Assembly (NCBI GenBank): GCA_022824315.1
Contig: JAJEAC010000070.1
Coordinates: forward strand, 1 to 50,802
DNA: 50,802 nucleotides
DNA from: Silicimonas sp.
Lineage (GTDB): Bacteria > Pseudomonadota > Alphaproteobacteria > Rhodobacterales > Rhodobacteraceae
Direction of reading: 5' to 3'
Part shown: piece by piece, positions 25,505-34,361 of the stretch
Layout: every line of letters starts with the position of its first letter
Position numbering within the stretch: position 1 is the stretch's first letter
Program-made: the position numbers and the translations under genes
The notes under the pieces: model-generated
Seen by the model: only the letters and a program-made list of their open reading frames with translations
Told to the model about the DNA's origin: nothing
Database searches by the model: none

Positions 25505-26005
25505 ATGACCATTCAACCCTTTTTGGCAGCTGGACCGACGATCCAGCTGCATGTCGTGGCTGCCGTGCTGGCCATCGTGCTGGGACCGATAGCGCTTGCG
25601 CGGCGCAGCCGCGATCGTTGGCACAGGCGTGCGGGCTATGCCTGGGTCCTGTCCATGGCCGCGCTTGCGGCAAGCGGGCTGTTCATCCACGGCATCCGCA
25701 TGGTGGGTCCGTTCAGTCCGATTCACCTGCTGAGCCTCCTGACGCTGTGGCAGCTGTGGCAGGGGGTGCGCGAGGCGCGCGCCGGCAAGGTTCCGGCGCA
25801 TCGCAATCGCATGCAGGCGGTCTACGTGCTCGCGCTGATGCTCACAGGGGCGTTCACGCTGTCGCCTGGGCGGCTCATGAGCCGCATTCTGTTTCCCGAG
25901 ACCCCGGTGGTCGCATTCGTCGTGGTTCTGGCGCTCGCGGGGCTGGGTTGTGCGTGGTGGCTCCATGCCGTCTCGCGCCGGGTGCGCTTGACCAACTCGT
26001 CATAG
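25505..26005 (+). CDS. DUF2306-type predicted membrane protein
   Basis: A 166-residue inner-membrane protein with four helices: IQLHVVAAVLAIVLGPIALA, AGYAWVLSMAALAASGLFI, AVYVLALMLTGAFTL and VVAFVVVLALAGLGCAWWL. The HVVAAVLAIVLGP opening, WHRRAGYAWV and PAHRNRMQAVYV with conserved His/Arg residues match the DUF2306 family, whose function is unknown. GGAG at 25495-25498 precedes the ATG. It is divergent from the membrane LytTR gene, a pairing that suggests co-regulation, perhaps sensing of a small molecule or membrane state. Confidence 0.85.
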   Translation: MTIQPFLAAGPTIQLHVVAAVLAIVLGPIALARRSRDRWHRRAGYAWVLSMAALAASGLFIHGIRMVGPFSPIHLLSLLTLWQLWQGVREARAGKVPAHRNRMQAVYVLALMLTGAFTLSPGRLMSRILFPETPVVAFVVVLALAGLGCAWWLHAVSRRVRLTNSS

Positions 26006-26139
26006 GCGCTCGGCCCCACGTGCGGGCGTCGAGGCATACTTGCGGACGTCATTGAGGGCGTCTCGGTTACCTTGGTCTTGAACCCCGAACCTGTGGCGAT
26101 AGATCAACTCGGAGCCGCCTTTCACTCGGGGGCTGCCTT

Positions 26140-26154
26140 CGTTGCGAAGCAACG
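26140..26154. terminator. Short hairpin between convergent genes
   Basis: CGTTGC-GAA-GCAACG forms a perfect 6-base stem between the ends of the DUF2306 gene (plus) and the LysR gene (minus). There is no U-run on either side. It may help end transcription from both sides; weak evidence. Confidence 0.25.
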
Positions 26155-26205
26155 TGGCGAAAGGTGCAATTCGGACATTGGATTGGGGATGCGAACGAGA
26201 TGAAG

Positions 26206-27111
26206 TCAGTGCGAAACGTCTCCGAGATGCATGAATTCTCGAAACGCCGCTGCTGCGCCATTCAATTCGCCGTTGGCGGCCCAAGCCATTCCGACATCCA
26301 TGGTTGGGACGTTGTCCGCCAATGACGTCACCTCGACTCTTCGACCGTCCAGCGACCATTGACGATAGACCATGTCCGACAGAATCGTTACGCCCATGCC
26401 GCCCGCAACCATGGACCTGACCGCCTCCACCGACGAAGTGCGAAAGATGGAGTTTGGACGGTAGGCGGTCTTGTTCCAGTAACGCTGGGCCGTGTTGCTG
26501 GCCTCGTCCACAGTCAGCATGATGTATGGCTCACGCGAAACATCGGCCAAGGTAATTGTGCTTTGCGTCAGGAGCGGATGCAGCGTCGGAAGCCAGAGAC
26601 GCCGGCGCGATTGCATCAGCGTTTCGAATTTCAGCCCCTCTTGATCGATGATGTTTGAGGTCAACATCACGGCCAAGTCGAACACGCCGGAAACCAACCC
26701 GTCCTCGATTGCATCCCGTGGTGCTTCGGTCAATTGCAGGCTGACTCTGGGAAAGGAACGCTGGAACCTCTCGAGAAACGGCGGGATGTAATATCCTGCC
26801 ACGGTATAGGTCAGTGCCAGCCGCAGCAGGCCCCGAATGTCATCTCGCTTTCGGCGCGGTGCCTGAACCGCTTCGTCAACCGCCGCCATGATGCGGCGGG
26901 CATGGTCAAGGAAGATGTTGCCTTCGTAGGTGAGAGAAACGCCGCCGCCATGCCGGACAAACAGAGGCGTCCCGATGGTCTCTTCGAGATGCTTGATGGC
27001 CGTGGTCAGCGCAGATTGAGAGACATTGAGTCCCTTGGCGGCACGCGAGACCTGTCCGGCATTTGCGACGGCGGTGAAATAGCGGATCTGCCTCAAAGAG
27101 GGGTGTTTCAT
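26206..27111 (-). CDS. LysR-family transcriptional regulator
   Basis: A 301-residue regulator. The N-terminal winged helix-turn-helix is clear (LRQIRYFTAVANAGQVSRAA, LNVSQSALTTAIKHLEETIG, LFVRHGGGVSLTYEG). The effector-binding domain follows (LLRLALTYTVAGYYIPPFLERF onward, with GGMGVTILSD). It is divergent from the operon starting at 27416, with 304 AT-rich bases between, the usual layout for a LysR protein that activates the neighbouring operon and represses itself. Its ligand is therefore likely to be the imported amide or a breakdown product. Confidence 0.93.
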   Translation of the reverse strand: MKHPSLRQIRYFTAVANAGQVSRAAKGLNVSQSALTTAIKHLEETIGTPLFVRHGGGVSLTYEGNIFLDHARRIMAAVDEAVQAPRRKRDDIRGLLRLALTYTVAGYYIPPFLERFQRSFPRVSLQLTEAPRDAIEDGLVSGVFDLAVMLTSNIIDQEGLKFETLMQSRRRLWLPTLHPLLTQSTITLADVSREPYIMLTVDEASNTAQRYWNKTAYRPNSIFRTSSVEAVRSMVAGGMGVTILSDMVYRQWSLDGRRVEVTSLADNVPTMDVGMAWAANGELNGAAAAFREFMHLGDVSH

Positions 27112-27415
27112 TTTTTGATACCTTGGATCATATTTTTCTATTTTCTGTAGAGTAGCCTAGGTTTGCTCTTCATCGCCTGCAAGCTGCATGATGCTGTCAG
27201 TAATCCTAAAATATGTTTCATAGCAAAAAGATATGTCCATTTTGGCGATTTTGTGCAATCGAAAATCGGCTGACGTCTTCCGACATCATAATATCAAATT
27301 TTTAGAAATCTATAAAGTATTATTCGTATTTTACAATGATGTGGGGCGAAAGTACAGTGCTGTCAGGCCGCTCTCATGGCGGTTCAAGTCTGAAATCTGT
27401 CCTCGGGAGGAAGAA
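27112..27415. promoter_or_regulatory. AT-rich divergent control region of LysR gene and lactam/amide operon
   Basis: This stretch is far richer in A/T than its surroundings. TGAT (27116-27119) and ATCA (27127-27130) form a small inverted repeat five bases upstream of the LysR start, a possible autoregulatory site. Several AT-rich hexamers between 27230 and 27345 could be -10 boxes, but no single promoter stands out. GGAGG at 27406-27410 is the ribosome binding site of the next gene. Confidence 0.45.
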
Positions 27416-28495
27416 ATGAGAACGTCAAGTGCACTATTGTCAGGACCGTCCGCGTTGGCGTTGGCGTTTGTGCTCGGCACCACGGCGCAGGCGGAAACCT
27501 GGTATCCCTATTCGGTCGAGGTCTGGGATCCGCCGTTCGACATGTCGAGCCCGCGCACCAGCCTGGATTACGTGCCGCTGGAGGCAGTCAGTCAGAAATG
27601 GGAACTCTGCATTTCCTTCCCGCACATGAAGGATGCCTACTGGCTGGGTGTCGATTATGGCGTGGTCGATGAGTCGCGACGTCTGGGCGTTTCGGCCACC
27701 GTCGTTGAGGCTGGCGGGTATACCGAGCTCAACACCCAGATTTCCCAGATCGAAGATTGTGTGTCTGCTGGAGCCGATGCCGTGATTATCGGTGCGATTT
27801 CCTTTGACGGGCTGAACAATCTTGTCGGCGGGATCCGGGCAAAGGGAATCCCGGTGATCGACGTGATCAACGGCATGTCATCGGATGAACTGTCAGCCAA
27901 GTCGCTGGTTTCCTTCGGCGAGATGGGCGCAAAGGCTGGCGAGCACCTGGCCAACCTGCACCCGGCTGGCAGCGACATGGTCAAGGTCGCATGGTTTCCC
28001 GGTCCCGCGGGAGCCGGCTGGGTCGAGGCGGGCAACGCCGGCTTTGCAGACGCAATCGAAGGCAGCGCGGTCGATCTGGTCGATACGAGATACGGAGACA
28101 CCGGCAAGGAAGTGCAGGCAAAGCTGGTCGAGGACACGCTCGAGGCACACCCTGACCTGAGCTACGTTGTCGGAACGGCGGTGACAGCCGAGGCTGCGGT
28201 GCCGATTCTGCGCTCGCGCGGACTGACCGATCAGGTCAAGGTGATCTCTTACTACTACACGCCCGGCGTGGACCGCGGCATCGCGCGCGGCCAGATTCTT
28301 GCCGCACCGACCGACTCTCCCGTGATCCAGGGACGAATCGCGGTCGACCAGGCAGTACGCATTCTGGAAGGCGAGGAGTACGTAAGGCATGCGGGTCCGG
28401 CGCTGTACGTGGTGACGCAGGAAAACCATGGCGAGTTCGACCCGTCGTCGACTCTCGCCCCTGAAGGATTTCGTCCGGTCTTCATTGTTGAGTAG
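27416..28495 (+). CDS. TorT-family periplasmic solute-binding protein of an ABC importer
   Basis: A 359-residue exported protein with signal peptide (ALALAFVLGTTAQA-ET). It follows the pattern of E. coli TorT closely: KWELCISFPHMKDAYWLGVDYG, VVEAGGYTELNTQISQIEDC, GADAVIIGAIS, VVGTAVTAEAAVPILRS and the ending APEGFRPVF. TorT itself works with a sensor kinase in TMAO sensing. Here the gene leads an operon with a ribose-type ATPase and permease, so this member should act as the ligand-binding subunit of the importer. The ligand is unknown; downstream enzymes suggest a lactam or amide. Confidence 0.88.
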   Translation: MRTSSALLSGPSALALAFVLGTTAQAETWYPYSVEVWDPPFDMSSPRTSLDYVPLEAVSQKWELCISFPHMKDAYWLGVDYGVVDESRRLGVSATVVEAGGYTELNTQISQIEDCVSAGADAVIIGAISFDGLNNLVGGIRAKGIPVIDVINGMSSDELSAKSLVSFGEMGAKAGEHLANLHPAGSDMVKVAWFPGPAGAGWVEAGNAGFADAIEGSAVDLVDTRYGDTGKEVQAKLVEDTLEAHPDLSYVVGTAVTAEAAVPILRSRGLTDQVKVISYYYTPGVDRGIARGQILAAPTDSPVIQGRIAVDQAVRILEGEEYVRHAGPALYVVTQENHGEFDPSSTLAPEGFRPVFIVE

Positions 28496-28566
28496 GGCAG
28501 GGTCCGGCCATTTCCTCCCATGCTCAAGCATTCGCAAAGGATGGCACCTCGTCCGTTTCGGGCGAG

Positions 28567-30063
28567 GTGCTGGTTGCGGCTTGTTCAATCACCAAGGACT
28601 ATCCGGGGGTGCGGGCACTCGATTCGGTCGACTTCGATCTCCGAGCGGGTGAAGTCCACTTGCTCTTCGGAGAAAACGGTGCCGGCAAGTCGACCCTGAT
28701 CTCGATTCTTGCCGGAGCCATGCAGCCCACGTCGGGCACACTCTGGTTCCGGGGGCGACAGATTTCACTCCTCTCAGTGCACGATGCACGCGAACTCGGG
28801 ATATCGGCAGTCTTTCAGGATTTCTCGCTGGTTCCGCAGATGACCGTGGAGGAAAACCTATTTCTTGGCGAGGAACCCAGAAGAGGCGCGTTCCTGGACC
28901 GGCTGCGAAGTCGCGGGTACGCGCGCGAAATCCTCGATGAGCTTGGTTTTCGCATCGACCCGGCAGCCCGCGTTGATCAGCTGACTCGGGCGGAACAGCA
29001 GATGGTGGAGATTGCCAAGGCATTTCGATCTGACTTGTCGGTGCTGATCCTGGATGAGCCAACCGCATCGCTGACCAACCATGAGACAGATCAACTCTTC
29101 AATCTGATTGATGAACTGACGGCGCGCGGCATCGGCATCGTCTACATCACCCACCGGATGGCGGAAATTCAGCAGATTGGCAGCCGCATCACGGTGCTGC
29201 GAGACGGGCGCCATGTCGACACGGTAAATGCTCAGAGCGCGTCAGAGGAGGATCTCGTTCAACTGATGACTGGTCGTGAGGTGGGCGAGATTTTCCCCGC
29301 GCGGATCCCGCAGACTAAGGGAGAAACGGTGCTGAAGATCGAGGACCTGACAACGCGCGACGAATCCGTCAAGGGCGTTTCGGCGGAAATGCGGGCGGGC
29401 GAAATCGTGGGACTTGCGGGCCTGGTCGGCTCGGGCAAGTCCGAGCTCATGCAGGCCGCTTTCGGAGCCAAGGCGATTGCCGCGGGGCGGGTCCATCTCT
29501 TCGGCCGGGAGTCCACCGGCCACGGGCCGAAGCGAAACATCCGGGACGGGTTTCTTTACCTGCCTTCTGACCGGCGCACCGAGGGGCTGATGATGATGCG
29601 CTCGGCGCGCGAGAACGTTGCGTTGGCTGCACTGGATGCAGAGCCGTTTTCGAGCGGGCCGATTCTCACCCTTGGTGGCGAGCGGCGGGCGGTGGGCGAT
29701 CTGGCTGACCAGGTCAACCTGCAGCCGAGGCAGATCGAGCGGACAGCAGACCAATTCTCAGGCGGCAATCAGCAGAAGGTGATGCTGGCCCGCAGCCTCA
29801 CGCGGGAATTCCGGCTGATCGCGTTTGACGAGCCGACCGTCGGAGTGGATGTGGGTACCCGGGCAGCGATCTACGAATTCATCGTGAATCTTGCGCGACA
29901 TGGCGTGGCGATCGTCCTCATTTCGTCCGACCTGCCGGAAATTCTCCACCTCTCCAACAGGGCCTATGTGTTCTACCGAGGCAAGGTGCAGGCGGAGCTC
30001 CTTGGTGCGGCTCTCAGCGAAGAAGCGATTCTGGCAAACCTCTTTGAAAGAGAGGGAGTCTGA
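28567..30063 (+). CDS. Ribose-type ABC transporter ATP-binding protein (RbsA/MglA-like, two ATPase domains)
   Basis: A 498-residue protein with two nucleotide-binding domains. Domain 1 has Walker A GENGAGKS, a divergent signature LTRAEQQMVEIA and Walker B LILDEPTASLT. Domain 2 has GLVGSGKS, signature FSGGNQQKVMLARSL and Walker B IAFDEPTVGVD. The listed start is GTG 28567, which gives a normal N-terminus (AACSITKDYPGVRALDSVDF); the ribosome binding site is poor. Its stop overlaps the permease start by one base (TGATG). It powers import of the ligand bound by the TorT-like protein. Confidence 0.93.
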   Translation: MLVAACSITKDYPGVRALDSVDFDLRAGEVHLLFGENGAGKSTLISILAGAMQPTSGTLWFRGRQISLLSVHDARELGISAVFQDFSLVPQMTVEENLFLGEEPRRGAFLDRLRSRGYAREILDELGFRIDPAARVDQLTRAEQQMVEIAKAFRSDLSVLILDEPTASLTNHETDQLFNLIDELTARGIGIVYITHRMAEIQQIGSRITVLRDGRHVDTVNAQSASEEDLVQLMTGREVGEIFPARIPQTKGETVLKIEDLTTRDESVKGVSAEMRAGEIVGLAGLVGSGKSELMQAAFGAKAIAAGRVHLFGRESTGHGPKRNIRDGFLYLPSDRRTEGLMMMRSARENVALAALDAEPFSSGPILTLGGERRAVGDLADQVNLQPRQIERTADQFSGGNQQKVMLARSLTREFRLIAFDEPTVGVDVGTRAAIYEFIVNLARHGVAIVLISSDLPEILHLSNRAYVFYRGKVQAELLGAALSEEAILANLFEREGV

Positions 30064-31079
30064 TGCCTGGGAAAGAGACAGCCGAGGGTGCCGCCGCTCT
30101 CGTTCTCAAGCGGATGTTCGTCCGGCTCGGCATACTCCCCTTCCTGCTGTTGGCCGCTTTGGTGATCTTCACGCTGATGTCCGAAAATTTCCTGACGTCG
30201 CGCAATCTGACGAATGTGCTCCGGCAGTCGGTCTATCTGGCAATCGTCTCCATCGGGCAGATGTTGGCGCTGTTGACCGGAGGGTTCGACCTGTCTGTAG
30301 GTACGATCCTCGCTCTGGCTTCGGTGGCCGGCGCAATGACCATGGCCGCTGTCTATGGTGCGATGCCGGAGGCCATCTGGCTGTCCATCGCCATCGGATG
30401 CCTCGCTGGCGTCGCAGCGGGCACAATGATCGGTGTAGTGAATGGCGTGGGTGTGGCCTTCTTCAACGTCTCGCCGTTCATGATGTCGCTGGGCATGGCA
30501 TCGGTGGGGTTTGGCGTCGCGCTCTATCTGACAGGTGGCGTGCCGGTCTACGGAATGCCCATCCAGTTCGGCGACGCGTTCGGCTTTGGGAATCTCCTTG
30601 GGCTTCCCGCGCCGGTTCTGGTGGCCGCAGTTCTCGTGCTGGGCCTCTACGTCTTCCTGTACCGCACCCCCTATGGACGACACTTCTACGCCGTGGGCGG
30701 CAATCGCAAGGCGGCGTCGCTCTCGGGGATAAACACGCGCGGCACGCTCTTTCTCACCTATGTGCTCTGCGCATTCTTCGCCGCCGTGGCGGGGATGCTG
30801 CTGACCGCGCGCCTGGACACCGGTGAAGCCAATATCGGTGCGTCGATGCCTCTGGAATCGATTGCCGCCTGCGTCATTGCGGGCGTCAGCCTGCGGGGAG
30901 GAGTGGGGCGGCTCGAAAACGTGGTGCTTGGCGCACTCTTCATAGGCCTGGTGCAGAACGGAATGAACCTCGCCCGGATCGAAAGCTACCTGCAGACGGT
31001 CGTTCTGGGCGCACTGCTGATACTGGCAGTGGTCGCCGACCAGATCCGCCTGAAATACGTGGCGACATTGAAGGCCTAG
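30063..31079 (+). CDS. Ribose-type ABC transporter permease (RbsC-like)
   Basis: A 338-residue membrane protein of the BPD_transp_2 family. Family motifs are LLTGGFDLSVGTILALASV, GVGVAFFNVSPFMMSLGMA, FYAVGGNRKAASLSGI and IAACVIAGVSLRGGVGRLENVVLGAL. About nine to ten hydrophobic helices are visible. It is translationally coupled to the ATPase gene and followed after 12 bases by pxpA, so importer and enzymes are one transcription unit. Confidence 0.94.
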   Translation: MPGKETAEGAAALVLKRMFVRLGILPFLLLAALVIFTLMSENFLTSRNLTNVLRQSVYLAIVSIGQMLALLTGGFDLSVGTILALASVAGAMTMAAVYGAMPEAIWLSIAIGCLAGVAAGTMIGVVNGVGVAFFNVSPFMMSLGMASVGFGVALYLTGGVPVYGMPIQFGDAFGFGNLLGLPAPVLVAAVLVLGLYVFLYRTPYGRHFYAVGGNRKAASLSGINTRGTLFLTYVLCAFFAAVAGMLLTARLDTGEANIGASMPLESIAACVIAGVSLRGGVGRLENVVLGALFIGLVQNGMNLARIESYLQTVVLGALLILAVVADQIRLKYVATLKA

Positions 31080-31091
31080 GGGGGATACGCC

Positions 31092-31820
31092 ATGCGGGTG
31101 GACATCAATTGTGACATGGGCGAGAGCTTCGGTCTCTATCGGCTGGGTAACGATGCCGGCATAATGCCTTATATCACCCAAGCCAATGTCGCCTGCGGAT
31201 TTCACGGTTCCGACCCCAACCACATGCGTAACACGGTGGCTCTGGCCAAGCGGCACGGGGTCAAGGTTGGTGCACACTTTTCCCTGCCCGATCTGGCCGG
31301 GTTCGGGCGGCGCGAGATGAAGATCGATCGCGACGAGATGGTCAACATCATTCTCTATCAGATCGGCGCGCTCATTTCATTCCTGAAACTCGAGGGCATG
31401 GCACTATGCCATCTCAAGCCGCACGGCGCGCTTTACGGCATGGCCGCCCGGCAGGAACACATTGCTGAAGCCGTCGCCGATGCCGCGACGGTATTCGGTG
31501 TTCCGGTGACCGGCATAACCGGAACATTGCACGAAGAGGTGTATACGCGACGAGGCGTTGGCTTCCTGCCCGAATTCTTCGCAGATCTGGACTATGATGA
31601 CGAAGGCCATTTGATCATCACGCGCAAGCATGAGGCCGTAGCGCCGGAGCTTGCCGCAGGCCGCGCGGTGGCTGCAGTACGCGACGGCACCCTGACCACC
31701 GTAGGCGGCAAGACGCTGCCGGTGCGCGCGGAGACGATCTGCATCCATTCTGACACGCCCAATGCGGTCAATATCGGAAGGGCGGTCAACACTGCACTCA
31801 GCCAGCTCGACGCCTCGTGA
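31092..31820 (+). CDS. pxpA: LamB/YcsF family protein, 5-oxoprolinase subunit A-like
   Basis: A 242-residue protein of the LamB/YcsF family. The N-terminus VDINCDMGESFGLYRLGNDA and the blocks ANVACGFHGSDPNHM, VGAHFSLPDLAGFGRR and HLKPHGALY are near-diagnostic, with conserved Asp, His and Glu residues for a metal site. Family members form subunit A of the ATP-dependent 5-oxoprolinase with PxpB and PxpC, both encoded downstream here. In this operon a biotin carrier and biotin carboxylase separate A from B and C. 5-Oxoproline is the default substrate, but other lactams or amides are possible. Confidence 0.93.
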   Translation: MRVDINCDMGESFGLYRLGNDAGIMPYITQANVACGFHGSDPNHMRNTVALAKRHGVKVGAHFSLPDLAGFGRREMKIDRDEMVNIILYQIGALISFLKLEGMALCHLKPHGALYGMAARQEHIAEAVADAATVFGVPVTGITGTLHEEVYTRRGVGFLPEFFADLDYDDEGHLIITRKHEAVAPELAAGRAVAAVRDGTLTTVGGKTLPVRAETICIHSDTPNAVNIGRAVNTALSQLDAS

Positions 31821-31852
31821 GCGCTGCGACGGGACCAACGGGAGAAAATTCC

Positions 31853-32092
31853 ATGGCCAGACACGAAATCAAGTCCCCCATTCCGGGCACCTACTACCGC
31901 AAGCCCGCACCCGAAGAACCGCCGTTTGTGGACATCGGCGATGCCGTGGCGGAGGGCGACGTCGTCGCGCTTGTCGAAGTGATGAAGTCCTTTCACCCGA
32001 TAAAGGCGGATGCCGAAGGCATCATCTCCGGCTTTCCGCTGGAAGATGGTGAACCCGTGGCGGCCGGGATGACCATCGTTGAGTTGGACTAG
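31853..32092 (+). CDS. Biotin carboxyl carrier protein (biotin/lipoyl domain)
   Basis: A 79-residue carrier that is essentially one biotinyl domain: EIKSPIPGTYYRKPAPEEP, then VALVEVMKSFHPIKADAEG with biotinyl-Lys45 in EVMKSF, and GEPVAAGMTIVEL. It lacks the long N-terminal part of housekeeping AccB. GGGAG lies about nine bases before ATG 31853, and the biotin carboxylase begins 2 bases after its stop. It would shuttle carboxybiotin between that carboxylase and an acceptor enzyme; PxpB/PxpC is the candidate acceptor here. Confidence 0.93.
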   Translation: MARHEIKSPIPGTYYRKPAPEEPPFVDIGDAVAEGDVVALVEVMKSFHPIKADAEGIISGFPLEDGEPVAAGMTIVELD

Positions 32093-32094
32093 CC

Positions 32095-33492
32095 GTGGAA
32101 CAAGGTCTGTCAATCAGAAAGCTGCTCATCGCCAATCGCGGCGAAATTGCCTGTCGTGTGATCCGGGCAGCGAAGGAGCTTGGCCTGGAAACGGTTCAGG
32201 TGGTGAGCGAAGCCGATACCGACAGCCTGGCCGCCCGGATGGCCGACCACGTGAAAGTGATCGGTCCACCGCACCCCGCGAAATCCTACCTCAATGCCGA
32301 TGCCATTCTATCAGCCGCAAGGGAATGCGGTGCTGACGCGATCCACCCAGGGTACGGGTTTCTCTCGGAAAACGCTGGCTTTGCCGATGCGGTGGAAAGC
32401 GCTGGACTGACTTTCATCGGCCCCTTGGCCGATACAATCCGCTTGATGGGTGACAAGGCCGCAGCGCGCGCGCAGGCAAGGGATGCGGGCGTTCCGACCG
32501 TTCCGGGCAGCGACGGCGTGATCAATGATGTGGACGAGGCCTTGACGCTGGCCGAGGCAATCGGCTTTCCAGTGATGATCAAGGCCAGCGCCGGCGGTGG
32601 CGGGCGCGGAATCCGAGTGGCCGAAGACTCCGACGACGTCCGCAGACTGGCACCGCAAGCCTCCTCCGAGGCGGAAGCAGCCTTCGGAGACGGCGGCATC
32701 TATGTCGAGAAGCTGATCGAGAAGGCTCGCCACGTCGAAGTGCAGGTGTTGGGAGATGGTCTTGATGTGGTGCATTTCTTCGACCGCGAATGCTCGCTTC
32801 AGCGGCGACGTCAGAAGGTCTGGGAAGAGGCGCCCTCGGCGGCAGTCGGCAACGCGGCGCGCGCGCGTCTCTGTGCATCGGCGGTCGATCTGGCGAAGTC
32901 CGTGGACTATCGCGGAGCCGGGACGGTCGAATATCTCTACGATGAAGCGACCGGGGAGTTCTACTTCATCGAGATGAACACCCGAATCCAGGTCGAGCAC
33001 CCGGTCACTGAAATGATATGCGGAACAGACCTGGTGATCGGCATGATCCGGGTATGTGCGGGCCAAAAGCTGGCACTGACGCAGGACGAGATTGCTCGCA
33101 CAGGCCACGCCATTGAAGTGCGTCTCAACGCGGAGGACCCGGTCAACAATTTCATGCCTTTCCCAGGCATCGTGACCGGGCTGCGCGTCCCCGAGGGTGA
33201 TGGCATCCGATTCGACCACATGCTCTACGACGGGTACGAGGTTCCGCCGTTCTACGATTCGCTGTTGGGCAAGCTGATCGTGTGGGCGCCGGACCGGGCG
33301 CAGGCAATCACCCGGCTGGCGTCCGCGCTCGGTAGGCTGGACATTGACGGACTGCCTACCACTGCCCCGCTCCATTCAGCACTGGCTGGCAATGCCGAAG
33401 TGCAGGCCAACGCGGTCCATACGGACTGGATGGAAACGTGGCTTGAACGGAACACCGACAAACTCGCCAAACAGGAGGAGGCTGCTGCATGA
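32095..33492 (+). CDS. Biotin carboxylase subunit (AccC-like)
   Basis: A 465-residue ATP-grasp enzyme that carboxylates biotin using ATP and bicarbonate. Visible are the N-terminal KLLIANRGEIACRVIRAA, the ATP loop KASAGGGGRGIRV, VEKLIEKARHVEVQVLGD, FDRECSLQRRRQKVWEEAP and the catalytic NTRIQVEHPVTEM, then the C-terminal GHAIEVRLNAEDP. Start is GTG 32095, and the stop overlaps the pxpB start (ATGA). A second, catabolic copy is likely, since housekeeping accBC are normally elsewhere. No standard carboxyltransferase gene is in the operon. Confidence 0.95.
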   Translation: MEQGLSIRKLLIANRGEIACRVIRAAKELGLETVQVVSEADTDSLAARMADHVKVIGPPHPAKSYLNADAILSAARECGADAIHPGYGFLSENAGFADAVESAGLTFIGPLADTIRLMGDKAAARAQARDAGVPTVPGSDGVINDVDEALTLAEAIGFPVMIKASAGGGGRGIRVAEDSDDVRRLAPQASSEAEAAFGDGGIYVEKLIEKARHVEVQVLGDGLDVVHFFDRECSLQRRRQKVWEEAPSAAVGNAARARLCASAVDLAKSVDYRGAGTVEYLYDEATGEFYFIEMNTRIQVEHPVTEMICGTDLVIGMIRVCAGQKLALTQDEIARTGHAIEVRLNAEDPVNNFMPFPGIVTGLRVPEGDGIRFDHMLYDGYEVPPFYDSLLGKLIVWAPDRAQAITRLASALGRLDIDGLPTTAPLHSALAGNAEVQANAVHTDWMETWLERNTDKLAKQEEAAA

Positions 33493-34361
33493 GTCGATTC
33501 ACATTCGGAGGCGACGAGCACATCTTTGTGGAGGTTGACGAAGCGATGTCGCTGGAAGCGTTCTTTGCGTCCCTTGCGATGACCAACGCCGTGCGTTCGG
33601 CAAGCATCGACGGGGTAACGGAAATCTGCCCCGCCAACGCTTCGTTCCAGATCAAGTTCGACCCTGACAGGATCCATCCCCATGCGTTGATGGATCGTCT
33701 CAAGTCGCTGGAGGAAGATGCCGAAAAATCCGAATCCAAGCTGGATACGCGAATCATCGAGGTGCCGGTTCTCTATCAGGATCCTTGGACTCATAAGACC
33801 CTGATGCGGTTCCGCGAACGGCACCAAGACCCGGATGGAACCGACCTCGAATATGCAGCACGGATCAACGGGTACGAAACGGTCGAAGCATTCATCGATG
33901 CGCATTCCGGCGCGCCATGGCTTGTCTCGATGGTGGGCTTCGTATCGGGCCTGCCCTTCCTCTATCAGATGGTGGACCGCTCCCGGCAGATTCAGGTGCC
34001 AAAGTACCTGCGGCCACGTACAGACACGCCGAAGCAGACCGTGGGCTACGGCGGCTCCTTCTCCTGCATCTATTCGGTGCGCGGTGCGGGCGGCTACCAG
34101 ATGTTCGGCATCACTCCAATGACAATTTACGACCCAAGGCAGGAAGTTCCGTACTTGCAGGACTTCATGGTGTTTTTCCGCCCCGGTGACATCGTCAAGT
34201 GGCGTTCCATTGAACGCGCGGAATATGACCGGATCATCGAGGACATGCAGGTCGGGCGGTTCGAACCCCGAATGCGAGACGTTGTCTTTTCACTCGATGA
34301 TTTCAACGCGGACCTGGATGGCACGAACGCCGGACTGATGGAGGCACTCCATGCCGATTGA
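33489..34361 (+). CDS. pxpB: 5-oxoprolinase subunit B-like protein (KipI / carboxyltransferase C/D family)
   Basis: A 290-residue protein with the KipI fold: an N-terminal domain (SRFTFGGDEHIFVEVDEAM, about 1-90) and a cyclophilin-like C-terminal domain with FVSGLPFLYQMVDR, VPKYLRPRTDTPKQTVGYGG and FGITPMTIYDPRQE. Relatives are subunit B of 5-oxoprolinase and the carboxyltransferase part of urea carboxylase and allophanate hydrolase. It is coupled to the biotin carboxylase upstream and overlaps pxpC by 11 bases, implying equal amounts of the B and C subunits. Its length exceeds that of typical PxpB (about 220), mainly in the middle (residues 95-140). Confidence 0.92.
   Translation: MSRFTFGGDEHIFVEVDEAMSLEAFFASLAMTNAVRSASIDGVTEICPANASFQIKFDPDRIHPHALMDRLKSLEEDAEKSESKLDTRIIEVPVLYQDPWTHKTLMRFRERHQDPDGTDLEYAARINGYETVEAFIDAHSGAPWLVSMVGFVSGLPFLYQMVDRSRQIQVPKYLRPRTDTPKQTVGYGGSFSCIYSVRGAGGYQMFGITPMTIYDPRQEVPYLQDFMVFFRPGDIVKWRSIERAEYDRIIEDMQVGRFEPRMRDVVFSLDDFNADLDGTNAGLMEALHAD

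Noticed and set aside
32095..33492. Housekeeping acetyl-CoA carboxylase accBC operon
   Set aside because: The carrier is a minimal biotinyl domain without the AccB N-terminal region, and the genes are embedded between pxpA and pxpB, so a catabolic role is more likely.
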